DNA of 64,000 nucleotides from Azorinus chamasolen (Eukaryota > Mollusca > Bivalvia > Cardiida > Solecurtidae). The notes under the pieces were generated by a model. The model saw nothing but the letters and a program-made list of their open reading frames with translations. It did no database searches and was not told the DNA's origin. Both the position numbers and the translations under genes were made by a program. The stretch is from contig OY755241.1 in the NCBI GenBank assembly GCA_963576725.1, positions 59,579,071 through 59,643,070 of the forward strand. Direction: 5' to 3'. Of the stretch, positions 10,611 to 22,321 are shown in pieces; position 1 is the first letter of the stretch; each line of letters starts with the position of its first letter.

Positions 10611-11140
10611 TTTAACCGTTTAGCTCGTGAGCATTCATATAAGAATAATGATATCAAGAAAATTAATTACCTGAACCTTTGAAAGTATATATGAACTTAG
10701 AATGTTTTGGCTTTGGCAGTCACTGTGCAACTAAATTTATATAATTCCATAAGCAAAAACCATAGACCCTGATCAGCTGCTGATATGGTTTACTGTGACC
10801 TGATCAGCTGCTGATATAGTGTACTGTGACCTGGTCAGCTGCTGATATAGTGTACTGTGACCTGACCAGCTGCCCTGGTCAGCTGCTGATATAGTGTACT
10901 GTGACCTGATCAGCTGCTGATATAGTGTACTGTGACCTGATCAGCTGCTGATATAGTGTACTGTGACCTGATCAGCTGCTGATATAGTGTACTGTGACCT
11001 GGTCAGCTGCTGATATAGTGTACTGCGACCTGATCAGCTGCTGATATAGTGTACTGTGACCTGATCAGCTGCTGATATAGGGTACTGTGTTTGCAAAGGA
11101 GTGCAAGATGTCTCTATCTGGTAAAGGATTGACGTCATAT
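10611..11140. mobile_element. Family A MITE whose hairpin became a tandem repeat
   Basis: The A left flank begins at TTAACCGTTTAGCTCG and the right part ends near GGTAAAGGATTGACG. Between them the hairpin is replaced by the array at 10765-11090. Confidence 0.7.
10765..11090. repeat. 31-bp tandem repeat, ten copies, inside an A MITE
   Basis: The unit contains GACCTGATCAGCTGCTGATA and TAGTGTACTGT. It matches a collapsed A hairpin (ACCCTGATCAG...CTGATATGG-TTTACTCTG). One unit carries a short internal partial duplication. Confidence 0.9.
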
Positions 11141-11392
11141 ATTCATTCATTAACTATTTCATATAGGGATGTTCCGCGGTATTTAGATGCAGGAAATACA
11201 TGTATGATTTATGACTTGTAGCAACGAACAGGAATTACAATTAGCAACGAAAAAGAATAAAACCGTTTTGCATTTTAATAGCAATTCAAGCTGTTTGTCT
11301 TCATCCATTTTAAATGCGTATTGTTCTTACACATATATTTAAATACTAAATACAGCAAGAGAGGTTTTTTTTCGAAGAAAAATATATTTAAC

Positions 11393-11689
11393 ACCTTACT
11401 CTCATAGATATGCTTTTTAACGCCTTTTTAAAAAGAGCAGACCCGGGATCTGCTCATCTGCTTGCTTATGGAAGTACAGTAAAACCCTCTAATGCGAACA
11501 CTTAATGAACAAACATGGCTGTCTTCGTGGCTGATCACGAGCAGGTGATTGTTTAATGCGGAACGAAAGTTATGCAGAAAGCTCCTATAGGAGCGTTCTG
11601 CATAACTGCCGTCCTGCATTAAGCTACCACTTGCATTTGCCACTGTGAATTATGCCCCTCTTTAGTGGTCGCATTAGAAGGGTTTTACC
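11393..11689. mobile_element. A fragment followed by a complete D MITE
   Basis: The A piece is 11393-11470. The D element is 11477-11689, with CAGTAAAACCCTCTAATGCG, a hairpin with CTCCTATAGGAG, and an inverted end decayed to GGGTTTTACC. Confidence 0.7.
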
Positions 11690-12015
11690 AATATATACAT
11701 AGATGTGATCATATATTTTTCTTTGTCTAAGCCAAACATTTCCTTGAGAATATTACATGACAAAAATATCAAGTTAAGGAGTATTAAATATTCATGATGT
11801 CATCATCCCGTAAATGAATACTCATCACATAAAGGGATAAGCAGCAACTTTCTTAGAAAGGTCAGAATTTTGTTTGACTTAATGCCCGGTTTAGATGGGA
11901 TTTTACTGTACAGTTTCTAGGAAGAAAACGACAGATCGGCATACATCTTTTCCACACCTTTGAACGAGCAGCACTATTATATGATGTTAACACAGACTTC
12001 AGATTGGGACACTGT

Positions 12016-12060
12016 GTATGCGTGTGCGTGTGCGTGTGCATGTGCGTGTGCGACTGTGCT
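12016..12060. repeat. (GTGCGT)n microsatellite
   Basis: Alternating GTGCGT/GTGCAT. A short A-type end fragment lies at 11770-11835. Confidence 0.85.
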
Positions 12061-12187
12061 CGTGTGTACATGTATACATGTACGTGAGGTCTCATCCCGC
12101 ACAATTAGCTCTATCGCTGCCAAATATGGTCGTCTGCAGAATTTATCGTCTGTAACAATGTTTAGTTTAATTTTCTCCCATTTTCTT

Positions 12188-12530
12188 TAACCTTTAGCCT
12201 GCTATGGGCGGATGAGTGAATGTCTATGCAAACAGTTTTGATCCAGATGAGACGCCGAGTAACTCGGCGTCTCATCAGGATTCAAACTGTTTGACACCCT
12301 GATTGCATTGGTAGACATATTGATTATAGCTTGAACGTTGAAAATGTAGTAAGTGAAAACAATTGCAAAACTTATTTGCTCAGCAGGCTAAAGGTTAAAA
12401 GAGAACAAACAAACATTATCACAGCAGCAAACAGTTCGGATTCTGATGAGACGCCGAGTTACTCGGCGTCTCATCTGTATTCAAACTGTTTGCACAGACA
12501 ATCAGAGATGTGGCATCGACATCCAATTAG
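12188..12530. mobile_element. G2 MITE followed by a G MITE
   Basis: G2 (12188-12397) has inverted ends TTAACCTTTAGCCTGCTATG and AGCAGGCTAAAGGTTAA. The second G copy follows to about 12530. Both carry the CCGAGTWACTCGG apex. Confidence 0.8.
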
Positions 12531-13030
12531 TTAGACTATTTGTTACAAGCTTCACTTCCCCCGTACGTGTGCTACATCGATGATTGATTTGCTTCCCATG
12601 GAAGTTTATATTTGAATGTCTCTGTGTTTCTAAAGCTTTAATTAAAATTTCATGACGCCTTTCGCAATGTGTCTAAGGGTGATAAAACTCTGAAATGTCA
12701 TTTTTACTGTCCCGGATCCTCCTGGAGATAAACGCAGACACTCAAATTGATTGTAAACACAGCGACATTAAATCTGTCTTCAGTATTCCCGTGTTTTTGA
12801 ATTTCTCTTATAATATTTAACACCGGATTCCATTCGTATTTGTGCTTAAGACATTTTATGATTCTGTCTGCTCGACAAATTAGCAGGGATTCCTAGACTG
12901 ATTGAAGAAATAAAGACTTATTCAGACAAGCATATACGGCTTAACACATGATTTCAAAGCTACGATTGATAGGAGTAGCCAAGCCATTTGACAGTGGAAA
13001 CTTAAAGCGCTATCTTAGATCTTCGATTAA
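12531..13030. other. Unassigned sequence
   Basis: No exon signature or recognised repeat. Confidence 0.4.
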
Positions 13031-13320
13031 CGATTAGATTAACGCTTTTGCAAACAGAGTAGACCCAGATCAGACGGAGTCGTTTGACCAGGGCCTGCTC
13101 TGTTTGTTAATTGAGGTCCAGACAGAGGTCCAGATAAGATGCGTAAATTTAAACATTTTCAAGAATTTCAAACTTCTTTATTTCTCCACCAAACCATATA
13201 TTGTGACCAAGCTTTACACTCATCTCTTCGGGACGATTCTAAAGAGTGGTCACAACAAAGGATTTGGTGGAGAAATGACGATTTTACTATTTGAGTTCGC
13301 ACCTTTATCTGTAGCTCTGA
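13031..13320. mobile_element. A fragment and J MITE
   Basis: A shortened A hairpin at 13052-13108. J at about 13122-13319 has inverted ends GAGGTCCAGATAAGATGCG and CACCTTTATCTGTAGCTCTG, core TTTCTCCACCAAACC. Confidence 0.7.
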
Positions 13321-13445
13321 TATGGAATTATAACGCTGATTGTCATTTCATTCTGTTTGATGGACATAGTCTGCAACAATATTGACAATGCATGGGAGTT
13401 GATTGTGACAAGGGATTGTCTAATTCAACATAGTGTTAAAGGACA

Positions 13446-13648
13446 ACGACTTTCGCTGCCAAACGTTGTCGTCTGCAAACTTTGTCGTCTGCTACAATTT
13501 TCATATTTTTTATATTTCTACATTTTTTTAATAAAACATTCACAGTGACAAACAGTTTGGATCCTGATGAGACGCCGAGTTATTCGGCGTCTCATCTGGA
13601 TCCAAACTGTTTGCATAGTTAATGGCAGCTGCGACAGCGAAAGAGTTA
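13446..13648. mobile_element. Family G MITE
   Basis: Ends ACGACTTTCGCTGCCAAACG and GCGACAGCGAAAGAGTTA. Hairpin at 13551-13613. Confidence 0.75.
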
Positions 13649-13739
13649 CAATGTAATTATCTGCCGGCCATTGACGATAAACCATCTACTCGTAACAGTT
13701 GTATTTTGTACCTAAGAGATGCTGTTGACGTCATTGGAC

Positions 13740-14205
13740 GGCTCGTGTAGGTTTTTCCCGAATTTTAATACCTGATTACTGAACAAAATGGACAAAATAG
13801 TTATACTAAAATATGTAAATAGGAACAATGTATCCATTTGAGAAACTGAATATAAAGGTATATCAAATTTCAATCGCAAACAGAGCAGACCCAGATCAGA
13901 CGGCCCTATAGTGCAAAGAGTGAAAATGTGTTTATATGACGCAAAGGGATAACGACACCGCGACACTGACACGTTGCTGAATTTTAAAATACATTTCTCC
14001 TTCTTTACCCATGCTCTGTTGTATAATTACATATATCTTCACTCTGTACAAGTAGTACGCTGTGCAATCACTGCTGTGGAGTGCACTGGTTGCACAATCA
14101 ACGTGTAAATAGTGCAGACCCTGATGAGACAGCTCCTGCAAGAGCTGTCTCATCTGGGTCTTCACTATCTACAGGTATGTATATTGACGTGAATAGCAAG
14201 CGAAT
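13740..14205. mobile_element. A2 MITE and H MITE
   Basis: A2 (about 13740-13955) has a short hairpin at 13875-13910. H (about 13965-14205) carries GACAGCTCCTGCAAGAGCTGTC. Confidence 0.65.
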
Positions 14206-14211
14206 GGTATA

Positions 14212-15000
14212 TTTAACATGCAATGTGCCTTAATCATAAGTTAGTGTATAATCATATAACATAACACGTTCTCCTACGGGAAGTAATGCTGAGGTAGTTC
14301 GTCGTCTCCATATGTTACAAAGACAAAACAACAGACAGCTGCAGACATGCAGCGAGTACATGTAGCATTTATACTTCTGAACAATACTGTAATTTCCAAC
14401 TTTCGGACTAATGTCCTTAATCAAAAAGCAAAATTTTGTTTCCATTAAGAAGAACATGAATCCAAAATTGTGTTTCTTTCATTTAAGACATAAAAGAGTC
14501 TGAAAATTTTAAATTACAGTATGGCTCAGATGTATTCTATTATACAAAATATATAAATGTGACTTGCTACATGTATCACCCGTCCCTATGGCTTACGAAG
14601 TACTTTGATGTTACAAGTCTTTTCTAATGCAATATTTCGACTTTTCTGTCATTTCGTTTCTGTCATTTCATTGATTGTGTTTCCTGTAGTCTTCATGCCA
14701 GAATAGATGTTTCTTACCAAACTATTTCAGACAAACTGACGTGTGTACATGTATAATATTAGAGTGGAAAAATTCAAATTCCCATAACTCTGGTAAAAAT
14801 GGTAGGAACAAAATTCACCTTCTTTACGTACATATTCACATGAACGTTGTTCATCTGTGAAAGTTTGAAGTAAATCCTCCCATTAGTATACGAGGAGTTG
14901 GACACAATATCTTTTTAATGTACATGTATGTTGTATAGTGAAGGATATTTTAAAAAAACTCAAAATTTGAGCGCAAAACTGTCCAAATCCTTTACTCGAT
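14212..15000. other. Unassigned sequence with one dispersed repeat
   Basis: 14820-14910 (CCTCCCATTAGTATACGAGG, GAGTTGGACAC) recurs at about 42060-42120. No gene recognised. Confidence 0.45.
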
Positions 15001-15002
15001 GA

Positions 15003-15348
15003 ATCACTTCAATAGCAAATAGAGCAGATTCTGATCAGATGGCAAATAGGAGCTGTCTGATATGGGTTTACTCTGTTTTCAAACACATAGAAAGGCGTAT
15101 TAATGGAGTAAAAAGGTTAACTTTAACCCTTTCCTCCATATGGTATTTTAGACCCAACCTCTTTGAACGAATCTACAGAACAGGAGCATTTACTAGAGAA
15201 AGGAAAAGGTTAGGATTGTGTAGTATTGAAACCATTGTGATATACCGAGCATTTGCTCCCATGGAGCAAATGCTCTATTTATCACAATGGTTTCAAGAAG
15301 TGACTATTACAGAGGCATAGAAATGCGTATTTATGGAGGAAAGGGTTA
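15003..15348. mobile_element. A MITE then B MITE sharing a TTAA
   Basis: A: 15003-15117, shortened hairpin. B: 15117-15348, reverse orientation, apex TTGCTCCCATGGAGCAA. Confidence 0.75.
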
Positions 15349-15524
15349 ATCTATGGGTTGAACTCCTTATGACCTTTTCAAACAGACGAGACGCCGGTTA
15401 ATTCAGCATCCGATTAGTACCAAAACTATTTGATATTTCGAGAAATGTTTTCCAGTACAAATGAAAGAAAACTCTTGTTGTACAAGTTTACAATTTCTGT
15501 TTAAATCTTTCCCAGATATTTACA

Positions 15525-15720
15525 AACAGAGTAGACCTAGATCAGACGGTTCCTATAGGAGCCGTCTGCTCAGGGTCTGCTCTGTTTGTTTATGATATAA
15601 TATAGATCTGATTATAAAGTACCTACACTGGTGAAAAATGCCTGTGTTTATATCATATACCTCATTAATATTCATGATATCATCATTTCTTACGTGAATG
15701 TTGAACAGGGAATGTGTTAA
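15525..15720. mobile_element. Family A MITE
   Basis: Hairpin at 15530-15590 with apex TTCCTATAGGAGC; the right flank ends GGGAATGTGTTAA. Confidence 0.75.
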
Positions 15721-15997
15721 AATTCTATAAAGGTTAAATAATGTATTCATCACTGTCTGAAACTCTTCAACTCGAATTGTAAACCTTTTTTTCAGAAATA
15801 TTATTTATTATAACAAAACAATTTTTTGAATATCTTTGACAGATTTTCTTCAGTTTAACAGGAAACCAATTTTCTTTTCATTTCTATTGTAAATGAAATA
15901 ACACTTCCAGTTGAAGCTTTAAATCCCCACTGATCGACTTTGGCTAGACAGCTATAATTATGATACAGCTCGGGATGACAGGGGCAAACCAAATACA

Positions 15998-16202
15998 GTT
16001 AAATCTCGATTATTCGAATTTGTTGTATTGAAGCATTTAGACCCTTTTGGCCAGGTGGCTGCTTAATGCTTGGTGAAAGTCATGCAGAAAGCTCCTCTAG
16101 GAGCTTTCTGCATGACTTTTACCATGCATTAAGCTGCAACCAGTCCTTAAGATCGATAATGATACGTATTTTAGTGTTCGAATAATCGAGATTTTACTAG
16201 AC
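15998..16202. mobile_element. F-like MITE (HP2 hairpin)
   Basis: Ends CAGTTAAATCTCGATTATTC and its complement; hairpin GTGGCTGCTTAATGC..CAGAAAGCTCC. Flanked by a ~40-bp direct repeat (15946-15986 and 16194-16240). Confidence 0.75.
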
Positions 16203-16309
16203 AGTTATAACTATAATATAGCCCGGGATGACAGGGGCACAGTAAACGGTTGACAAGAAATGTGTTTCGTTATTTTACCACAAATTCGTAGTTGTGACTT
16301 GCATACACA

Positions 16310-16545
16310 ATCAACCATTCACTCCATGAATATCCATATAAGAAATTATAGCAGCATGAATATTAATTAGATTATTTTTATGGCATTTGAACACCTGTCA
16401 AATTGCCTAAGACAGAAACTGCATAATTAGATCTAAATTATACCATAAGCAGACAGAGCATACCCTGACCAGACGGCTCCTAAATATGGGTCTTCTTTGT
16501 TTGCAAAGGCGTGGAAAGGCGTATTTATTGAGTAAAGGGTAAACT
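16310..16545. mobile_element. Family A MITE with reduced hairpin
   Basis: ACTCCATGAATATCCATAT start, GGAGTAAAGGG end-type terminus. The hairpin lacks most of one arm. Confidence 0.65.
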
Positions 16546-16885
16546 TAGATGCCTTCAACACCACAGGTCTTTGGATAGATGCAACTTTTTGTGGCCCGTT
16601 AGACAGCCTGATACATATATAACAAATTACCAGTTACTTCAGTACGCATTCACTTTCCTCGTACTTGGCAGACGGTCATCATGTATACATGTACATGTAT
16701 ATAGGTATGAGGTAACTAGGTACGGTCAAACATCTGGATTCTTGTTAGTCCATGTGGCATATTTCGTAGAGTTCTGTGTTGTTATGCCCCTACAAGACGG
16801 AAGGCATATAATATAGACTTGCTGTTGGCCGCCCGTGCGTCCCTACGGACCAGAGTTATACTTTGACATACAGTGAAACTACTTA

Positions 16886-17083
16886 ATTAACCCGCCACAA
16901 CAAATAGTGCAATCAAGGCGGCGTCTGATCAGGAACTTCACTATTTGTCTCAGTCTCTATTTCCATATATGTGATTTATTCCTTTGGAAATTGCATTTAT
17001 TTATCTCATTTCTTTATTTTACCATATAATTTAACAAACTTCGAGTGCATACGACATTTAGAAATTTGGCGCCGAAAGGGTTA
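16886..17083. mobile_element. Family I MITE (truncated hairpin)
   Basis: CAACAAATAGTGCAATC, half hairpin GGCGGCGTCTGATCAGG, right end TTTGGCGCCGAAAGGGTTAA. Confidence 0.65.
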
Positions 17084-17204
17084 AGAGACAATATCGCATG
17101 CGGTGGCATTCGTGTCTCTTGGACTCACGTTTCTAGCTTTATTTCATATCTTAAAGCTGTACGTTATAGTTTTTATAAGCACATAATGTTGAATTCTTAC
17201 ATTT

Positions 17205-17745
17205 TCATTAAAAACATCGTTGCACGGTCAGTAGAGAAACATCGAACATATTTGTACGTCTGTAAAAACAGGTGGTTGCTTAGTGCAGATCAAAGGTTAT
17301 GCAGAAAGTTCCTATGGAAGCTTTTTTGCGTAACGTTTGCCCTTCATTAAGCTATCACTTGTTTTACAAATCCAGAATTAGACTGTCGATGGTGAACAGG
17401 CAATGGACAGTTCTGTAAATGTCATGTGTATAATTATATTTATGTGTGCGCGCATTTCCTTTGTGCTTCTAGTATTGCTGTGGAATTTCCCGCCTAACTT
17501 CTATTCCATATTTCTGTTCAACCTTTCCTTCATATAAACGTGTTTTAACGCATTTGCAAACAGACTAGACCCAGATCAGACGGATCCTATAGGGATTGAA
17601 AATGGAATTCGAAAGAGATGCTTCTTTAGTTTAAAAAATGACTACAATGTCCTACCTTCCATATTTTGTTATAACTATTTTGTCCATGAATATTCAGTAG
17701 ATATTGAACATTGGAATAAGCACAGAACAGGGAAAGGTTAAGTGC
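17205..17745. mobile_element. E MITE then A2 MITE
   Basis: E: about 17205-17385, imperfect hairpin. A2: about 17520-17745, one hairpin arm only (AGATCAGACGGATCCTATAG). Confidence 0.6.
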
Positions 17746-17879
17746 TCGTGTTAGTGAGACTTGACTTCAATACAACACAGCAGCTGAACCGGGGTTACCC
17801 AACCAATTTTGATAATGACAAAGTTAAAAACGTGTCAGTTTTTTTCTGATGACACCCGCCAAGTAGTCGTCATATCAAT

Positions 17880-18265
17880 TAACTCTTTCAACCCTGAATT
17901 ATCAGAATCAAACAACATCAGTGTTTAACTATAGAGTCAACCCAGTATGAAAGGCTTAAACCTGCTAGACCAGTTTGAATGACAAACGGTGCATATTCAG
18001 GTCAGAGGGATCCTCTAAGGAGCCGTCTGATCTGGGTCTACACGGTTTATAAATGTATACTATGTTTACAATAGTGCTTGCACGTCCCGGGCTGAAATAA
18101 TTAACCATTATACTGATAAGCGCGACCTGACTTACTTGAACGAATCGGATTTTAAGTGACAAACAGTACAGACCCATATCAGAGGGCTCCTCTAGGAGCC
18201 CTCTGATCTTGGTCTACATTGTTTGCAAATTGCAGTGTACTCGTTATTCGCATTCAACGGGTTAA
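17880..18265. mobile_element. Two K-like hairpin MITEs
   Basis: Hairpins at about 17980-18050 and 18160-18225, the latter near-perfect with apex GGGCTCCTCTAGGAGCCC. Ends near AACTCTTTCAACCC and CAACGGGTTAA. Confidence 0.6.
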
Positions 18266-18305
18266 ACATCATTTGATCAGATAGTGTGACTCGTTAGCAA
18301 AATGG

Positions 18306-18540
18306 TACAGTTGATCTCGAACTCGGATAACGTGCGGTACTTCCAAAACTTACAATACAGAATTGCTCTTTAATATACCACTAAGGATGCCTAGAACACA
18401 CGTGACAGCTAAATACAGATGTAAAGTAGTGCTGAAAGCTCTTGCTGGACCTATTTTACACCTGAATTAAGTTGTCAACTCGAGAAATTGTCCAGATTAG
18501 AAATTCGATAACTCGAAATTCTGTTATCTCTAACCAATTT
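18306..18540. mobile_element. Family F MITE (decayed)
   Basis: CAGTTGATCTCGAACTCGG left end; hairpin remnants around GTGCTGAAAGCTC. Confidence 0.6.
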
Positions 18541-18545
18541 GAATA

Positions 18546-18909
18546 CAGTGTTCCCTCCCTACAACGACCCTCACAATAACGATTCCCTCCTTACAACAAC
18601 GCATGTCACTGTTTCCGAAACAACAAGGCTCCAGAAACAACTTTATTCCATCGGAATTTCTTTATGCCTACATCAAACCCTATGTTGTGACCACTCTTTA
18701 GAATCGTCACTTTGTGACGATTCTAAAGAGTGGTCACAACATAGGGTTTGATGGAGGCATAACGGTTTTAGTTCTCGAAATACACCTTATCTGGGGGTCT
18801 GCAAACAAGCTGTAATTATATTTGATTTTCCCTCCCTATAACAACTCCCTCTGAACAACACATACAATCTTCGTATCCCAAAGGGTGTCGTTGTAGAGAG
18901 GGAGCACTG
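18546..18909. mobile_element. Family N pogo-like MITE with nested J hairpin, just upstream of the WAP exon
   Basis: Ends CAGTGTTCCCTCCCTACAAC and the inverted GTTGTAGAGAGGGAGCACTG are flanked by TA. A J-type palindrome (ACCACTCTTTAGAATCGTC and its complement) occupies about 18670-18770. The right end is 50 bp from the WAP exon acceptor. Confidence 0.75.
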
Positions 18910-18959
18910 TAGCCACTTGGAGTTCGAGATAGTTGATTTCATTTCCTTATCTATTTCAG

Positions 18960-19109
18960 AGGCGATCTACCATGACTGTCCAATCCGCCAATCAGTTGTT
19001 CTACCGACTCGGGTATGCCAGAAACCCTGCGTCACCGACGCCGACTGTCGCTCCAAGAAGAAGCTGTGTCTGTGTGACATGAATTGTGGTATGAGCTGTA
19101 TCAAGAAAA
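18960..19109 (+). CDS. WAP-like four-disulfide-core exon of a WAP + CCP secreted protein (gene 1)
   Basis: This internal exon encodes about 50 residues with eight cysteines. The core reads CQKPC-x5-C (TDAD inside), then a K-rich stretch, CLC, and CDMNCGMSC. That is the WAP (whey acidic protein) pattern, except that the usual adjacent CC pair is here C-L-C. The acceptor is ctatttcag at 18951-18959 and the donor is AA|gtaagt at 19109/19110. Both are phase 1, matching the CCP exons downstream. WAP domains are small disulfide-rich extracellular modules, often protease inhibitors. No signal-peptide exon was recognised upstream, so the 5' end is missing or outside the window. WAP identity is fairly secure. 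Its linkage to the CCP exons rests on phase, strand and the absence of any intervening gene. Confidence 0.75.
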
Positions 19110-19184
19110 GTAAGTTTCTTTGGTAAGAATGATTGGATTTTGTCAATCTATGTGTATACATGTATATGAGTGGGCCTTTTATAC

Positions 19185-19592
19185 AATAGAACTTGTCTAA
19201 AGCGATCCTCAAAAATAGGTTTAATTACGGGTATGTAGGACAGGTGATAGCTTAATGCAGGTCAAATGTAATGCAGAAAGCTCCTATATTACTTTTGCCC
19301 TGCATTAAGCACCCACCTGCTCTTTAAGAGTTCTGCGTCCAATCAATTTAAAGTCGCTTAACCCATTTCCCTCATATTGACGACTTTTGACGACTCTGTA
19401 GAAGTCACTTTGTGAAACCATTGTGATAAATAGAGTATTTGCTCCTATAGGAGCAAAATTAATGCTCTATTTATAACAATGGTTTCAAACTACAAAATTC
19501 TAAACTTTTCATTTTCTCTAGTTAATGCTCCTTTTCGGTAGATTTATTCAAATAGATTGTATCTAAAAATAGCCTATGAGGTCATGGGTTAA
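19185..19592. mobile_element. E MITE and B MITE in the WAP-CCP1 intron
   Basis: E about 19185-19350. B 19358-19592 with TTAA at both ends and apex GCTCCTATAGGAGC. Confidence 0.75.
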
Positions 19593-20035
19593 GACATGTT
19601 CTACCGTATATGAAGACATGACAGTCGCGCTAAATTGCTACATGTATATAATTTTTACAAACGAGTTGACTAAAATAATATTGCACGAAACTTACTGAGA
19701 ATTATATTTAATTTTGTCAACTCGTTTCGTAAAGTGTTTGACTACTTCCAACTCGAATTTTGTTTCGATAAACTATTGACCAAGTGTAGAATAATTCCAT
19801 AGGCAAACATAGCAGTCCCAGAATTATTCTGATCTAGGTAAGACGTTATAAGGCGTAGCTATGAAGTAAAGTGTTAATGCAGGATGACAGTCAATCAAAG
19901 AGCTCCCAAAGGAGCTTTGTACACGGCTTACACACTGCCTTAAAGCTGCCACCTGTCTTTTAAGATTTTCTTGAAAGTAATTTGAAAAACCGGTCTAGAG
20001 AATTTTCATTACAAATAAACATTGGCAACATATGG
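19593..20035. other. Intron with A/E fragments
   Basis: An ACGAGTTGAC/GTCAACTCGT inverted pair at 19661-19730, an A remnant near 19800 and an E hairpin remnant at 19875-19960. Confidence 0.5.
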
Positions 20036-20215
20036 TACAGTCGCTCTCTAATACGACTACAAACAGTGTAGGAATGTAGGACAAACGTAATGCAGAAAGC
20101 TCCTACAGGAGCTTTCTGCATTACTTTCGTCCTGCATTAAGCCACCACCTGCTTTAAAAGAAAGCAATAAACTATTCATTAAGTGGTCACTTAGGATAGG
20201 TTCTACCGAAAACTG
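20036..20215. mobile_element. D/E-type MITE
   Basis: CAGTCGCTCTCTAATACGAC left end; clean hairpin GCAGAAAGCTCCTACAGGAG. Confidence 0.7.
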
Positions 20216-20384
20216 ACACTTCATTGTATCCTAAACAGCGTAATTCTAATAAAATAGGTACTTTGTTATTTCTCTGTCATGGTATTTTGTTGATAGTGTA
20301 GTAATGCCTTCAAATCCATACGTTTAGACAAGGAGAGGATATATTTAGTCTTACGTTGGGTATTCTCCCGGTACTTAATGCTTA

Positions 20385-20627
20385 CTTCATTCTCTCCTAC
20401 ACTATTTTTAGACCAAACCTTTTTGAATGAATCTACCGAAAAGGAGTATTAAATATAGAACAGGAGAGTTTTAGAATTGTGTAGTTTAACTAGTTTTGAA
20501 ACCTTTGTGATAAATAGAGAATTTGCTCCTATTGAGCAAAAATGCTCTATTTATCACAATGGTTTCAATAAATGAGTTTCACAGAGGCGCAAAATAGCGT
20601 CAGTATGAGAGAATGGGTTAAGGAAGA
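20385..20627. mobile_element. Family B MITE, reverse orientation
   Basis: Apex TTGCTCCTATTGAGCAA; ends in GAGAGAATGGGTTAA. Confidence 0.75.
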
Positions 20628-20929
20628 AGAGATATTTAGTCTGACGTTGGGTATTCTTGCGGTACTTAATGCTTACAAATCGTAAAATGTATTCAGGTCT
20701 AAGTACCTGTCAGCTGACGGAATTCTTTGGAATCAGTTAGGCTGTTATTTTGGCTCTTGATTGACATATTTCTATTGTAGTTGTTCGTGAAAATGCTATT
20801 TTCATGTCGACTGTCAACCATATTTGATTTATTACGTCATCCGGTCTACCACAATAATAAGATTAATCTCTTCAAAAGCAGTACTTTCAGATGTTCCTAT
20901 AGTGCAACATTTATTTTTTGTCAGTGTGA

Positions 20930-21205
20930 GACCTTCATGGTGGGCATTGTTACATTGTAACCCTTTTGGCGCCAAAGTTCTAATTGTCGTCTGCAACCAA
21001 GTTTTGTTAAAAAAAATCGGCAAATTAAGGAAATGATATAAATGAATTTAAATTTCAAAGGATAAACCACATATATATAGAACTAGAGACTGAGAAAAAA
21101 AAGTGAAGTCCCTGATCAGACTCCGCCTTGAAAAGGCGGAGTCTGATCTGGGACCGCACTATTTGTCGTGGTGCATTTATGCTACATTGGCGATAAAAGG
21201 GTAAA
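20930..21205. mobile_element. Family I MITE
   Basis: AACCCTTTTGGCGCCAAAG start, hairpin at 21105-21170 with GCCTTGAAAAGGC apex, end GGCGATAAAAGGGTAA. Confidence 0.75.
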
Positions 21206-21420
21206 TCTGAAGCAGTCGATGATAGAAAATGAAAACGGATGAATGGGAATGTAAATTTTCGAATGCCTGAATTTGCTTACTCAATATGAATAGGGTTTTA
21301 TATTGGAAAAGTTTATCTTTTTTTGCTAGGAACATGTTCATACCTGGTTATTTGGTATGTCTCGTTCGATGACATTGAGCTGAAAGTCAAAGTAGGTCAG
21401 TTTACCTACACTCTGCGGGT

Positions 21421-21706
21421 ACAGCAGAATTTCGATATCTCGAACTCCATTGGACCATACAAAGTTTGAGATAACAGAAGTTCGAGTTATTGGATTTCCA
21501 TTCTGAACAATTTATCGAGTTGACAGCTTAATGCAGGTTTGAAATAATGCTGAAAGCACCTGCATCAAGCTGTCACATATGTTTCTAGATATCCGTAGTG
21601 ATACAATTAAGAGCAAGTGTGTATTATAAGTTTTGGAAGGATCGAACTTTTTCGAGTTATTATCTAAGTTCGAGTTATCTGAGTTCGAGATATCGAAGTT
21701 CAATTG
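21421..21706. mobile_element. Family F MITE
   Basis: TTCGATATCTCGAACTCC left and GAGATATCGAAGTTCAATTG right; the hairpin is shortened. Confidence 0.7.
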
Positions 21707-21717
21707 TATATAGGCCA

Positions 21718-21975
21718 GTGACTCTTTCCCTGTTCAATATTCTTATAAGAAATTATGACATCATGAATATTTATTAGCTGTATTTCTATAAATATAAAAT
21801 GCCCAAGGACTTTTTTGCTTTTACAAGAACTGTAGAATCAGATCTTTATCATGCCAAAGCGAACATTGCCGACCCTGATCAGACGGCTCCTACAGGAGCC
21901 GTCTGATCTGGGTCTGCTATATTTGCTAATCCTTGAAAAGGCGTTAATAGTAGGGAAAGGGATAATAATGTAGTA
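21718..21975. mobile_element. Family A MITE
   Basis: Perfect inner hairpin at 21865-21930 with CTCCTACAGGAG apex. Confidence 0.75.
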
Positions 21976-22019
21976 ACTACAGACTAGCGCAAGCCCCCCC
22001 CCCCCAATATATATTTATT

Positions 22020-22321
22020 GTGTCTAGGAACACTTCATTAGAGAACTGTTTTTCCATACTACATTATAACTATTCTACGTACCAACTTTCTTTGTCCCAA
22101 GGCGTCCCATACCGACCAAACTATCAGGAAGAGAAAATGCTCGGGGGATAAATAATTAAATCAGGTCTGTAAATGATGGGCTGACGAACAAACAGATCAT
22201 GATGTTTTGTAGTACAATCAATACCAATATAAAATAAAACAATCACGTGATCACTGATACATAATGACCATTTAGTTTTTCTCATTTCTATACTTTCGTT
22301 GCTGCTGTTTACGTTAACTAA
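22020..22321. other. Unassigned intron sequence
   Basis: Preceded by a C run; no gene or repeat recognised. Confidence 0.4.

Noticed and set aside
10765..11090. Regularly spaced 31-bp repeats resembling a CRISPR array
   Set aside because: The repeats are contiguous with no unique spacers, and the genome is eukaryotic.
16571..16816. Candidate signal-peptide exon for gene 1
   Set aside because: The frame starts hydrophilic, shows no clear phase-1 donor after a signal-like stretch, and lies in AT-rich repeat-bordered sequence.
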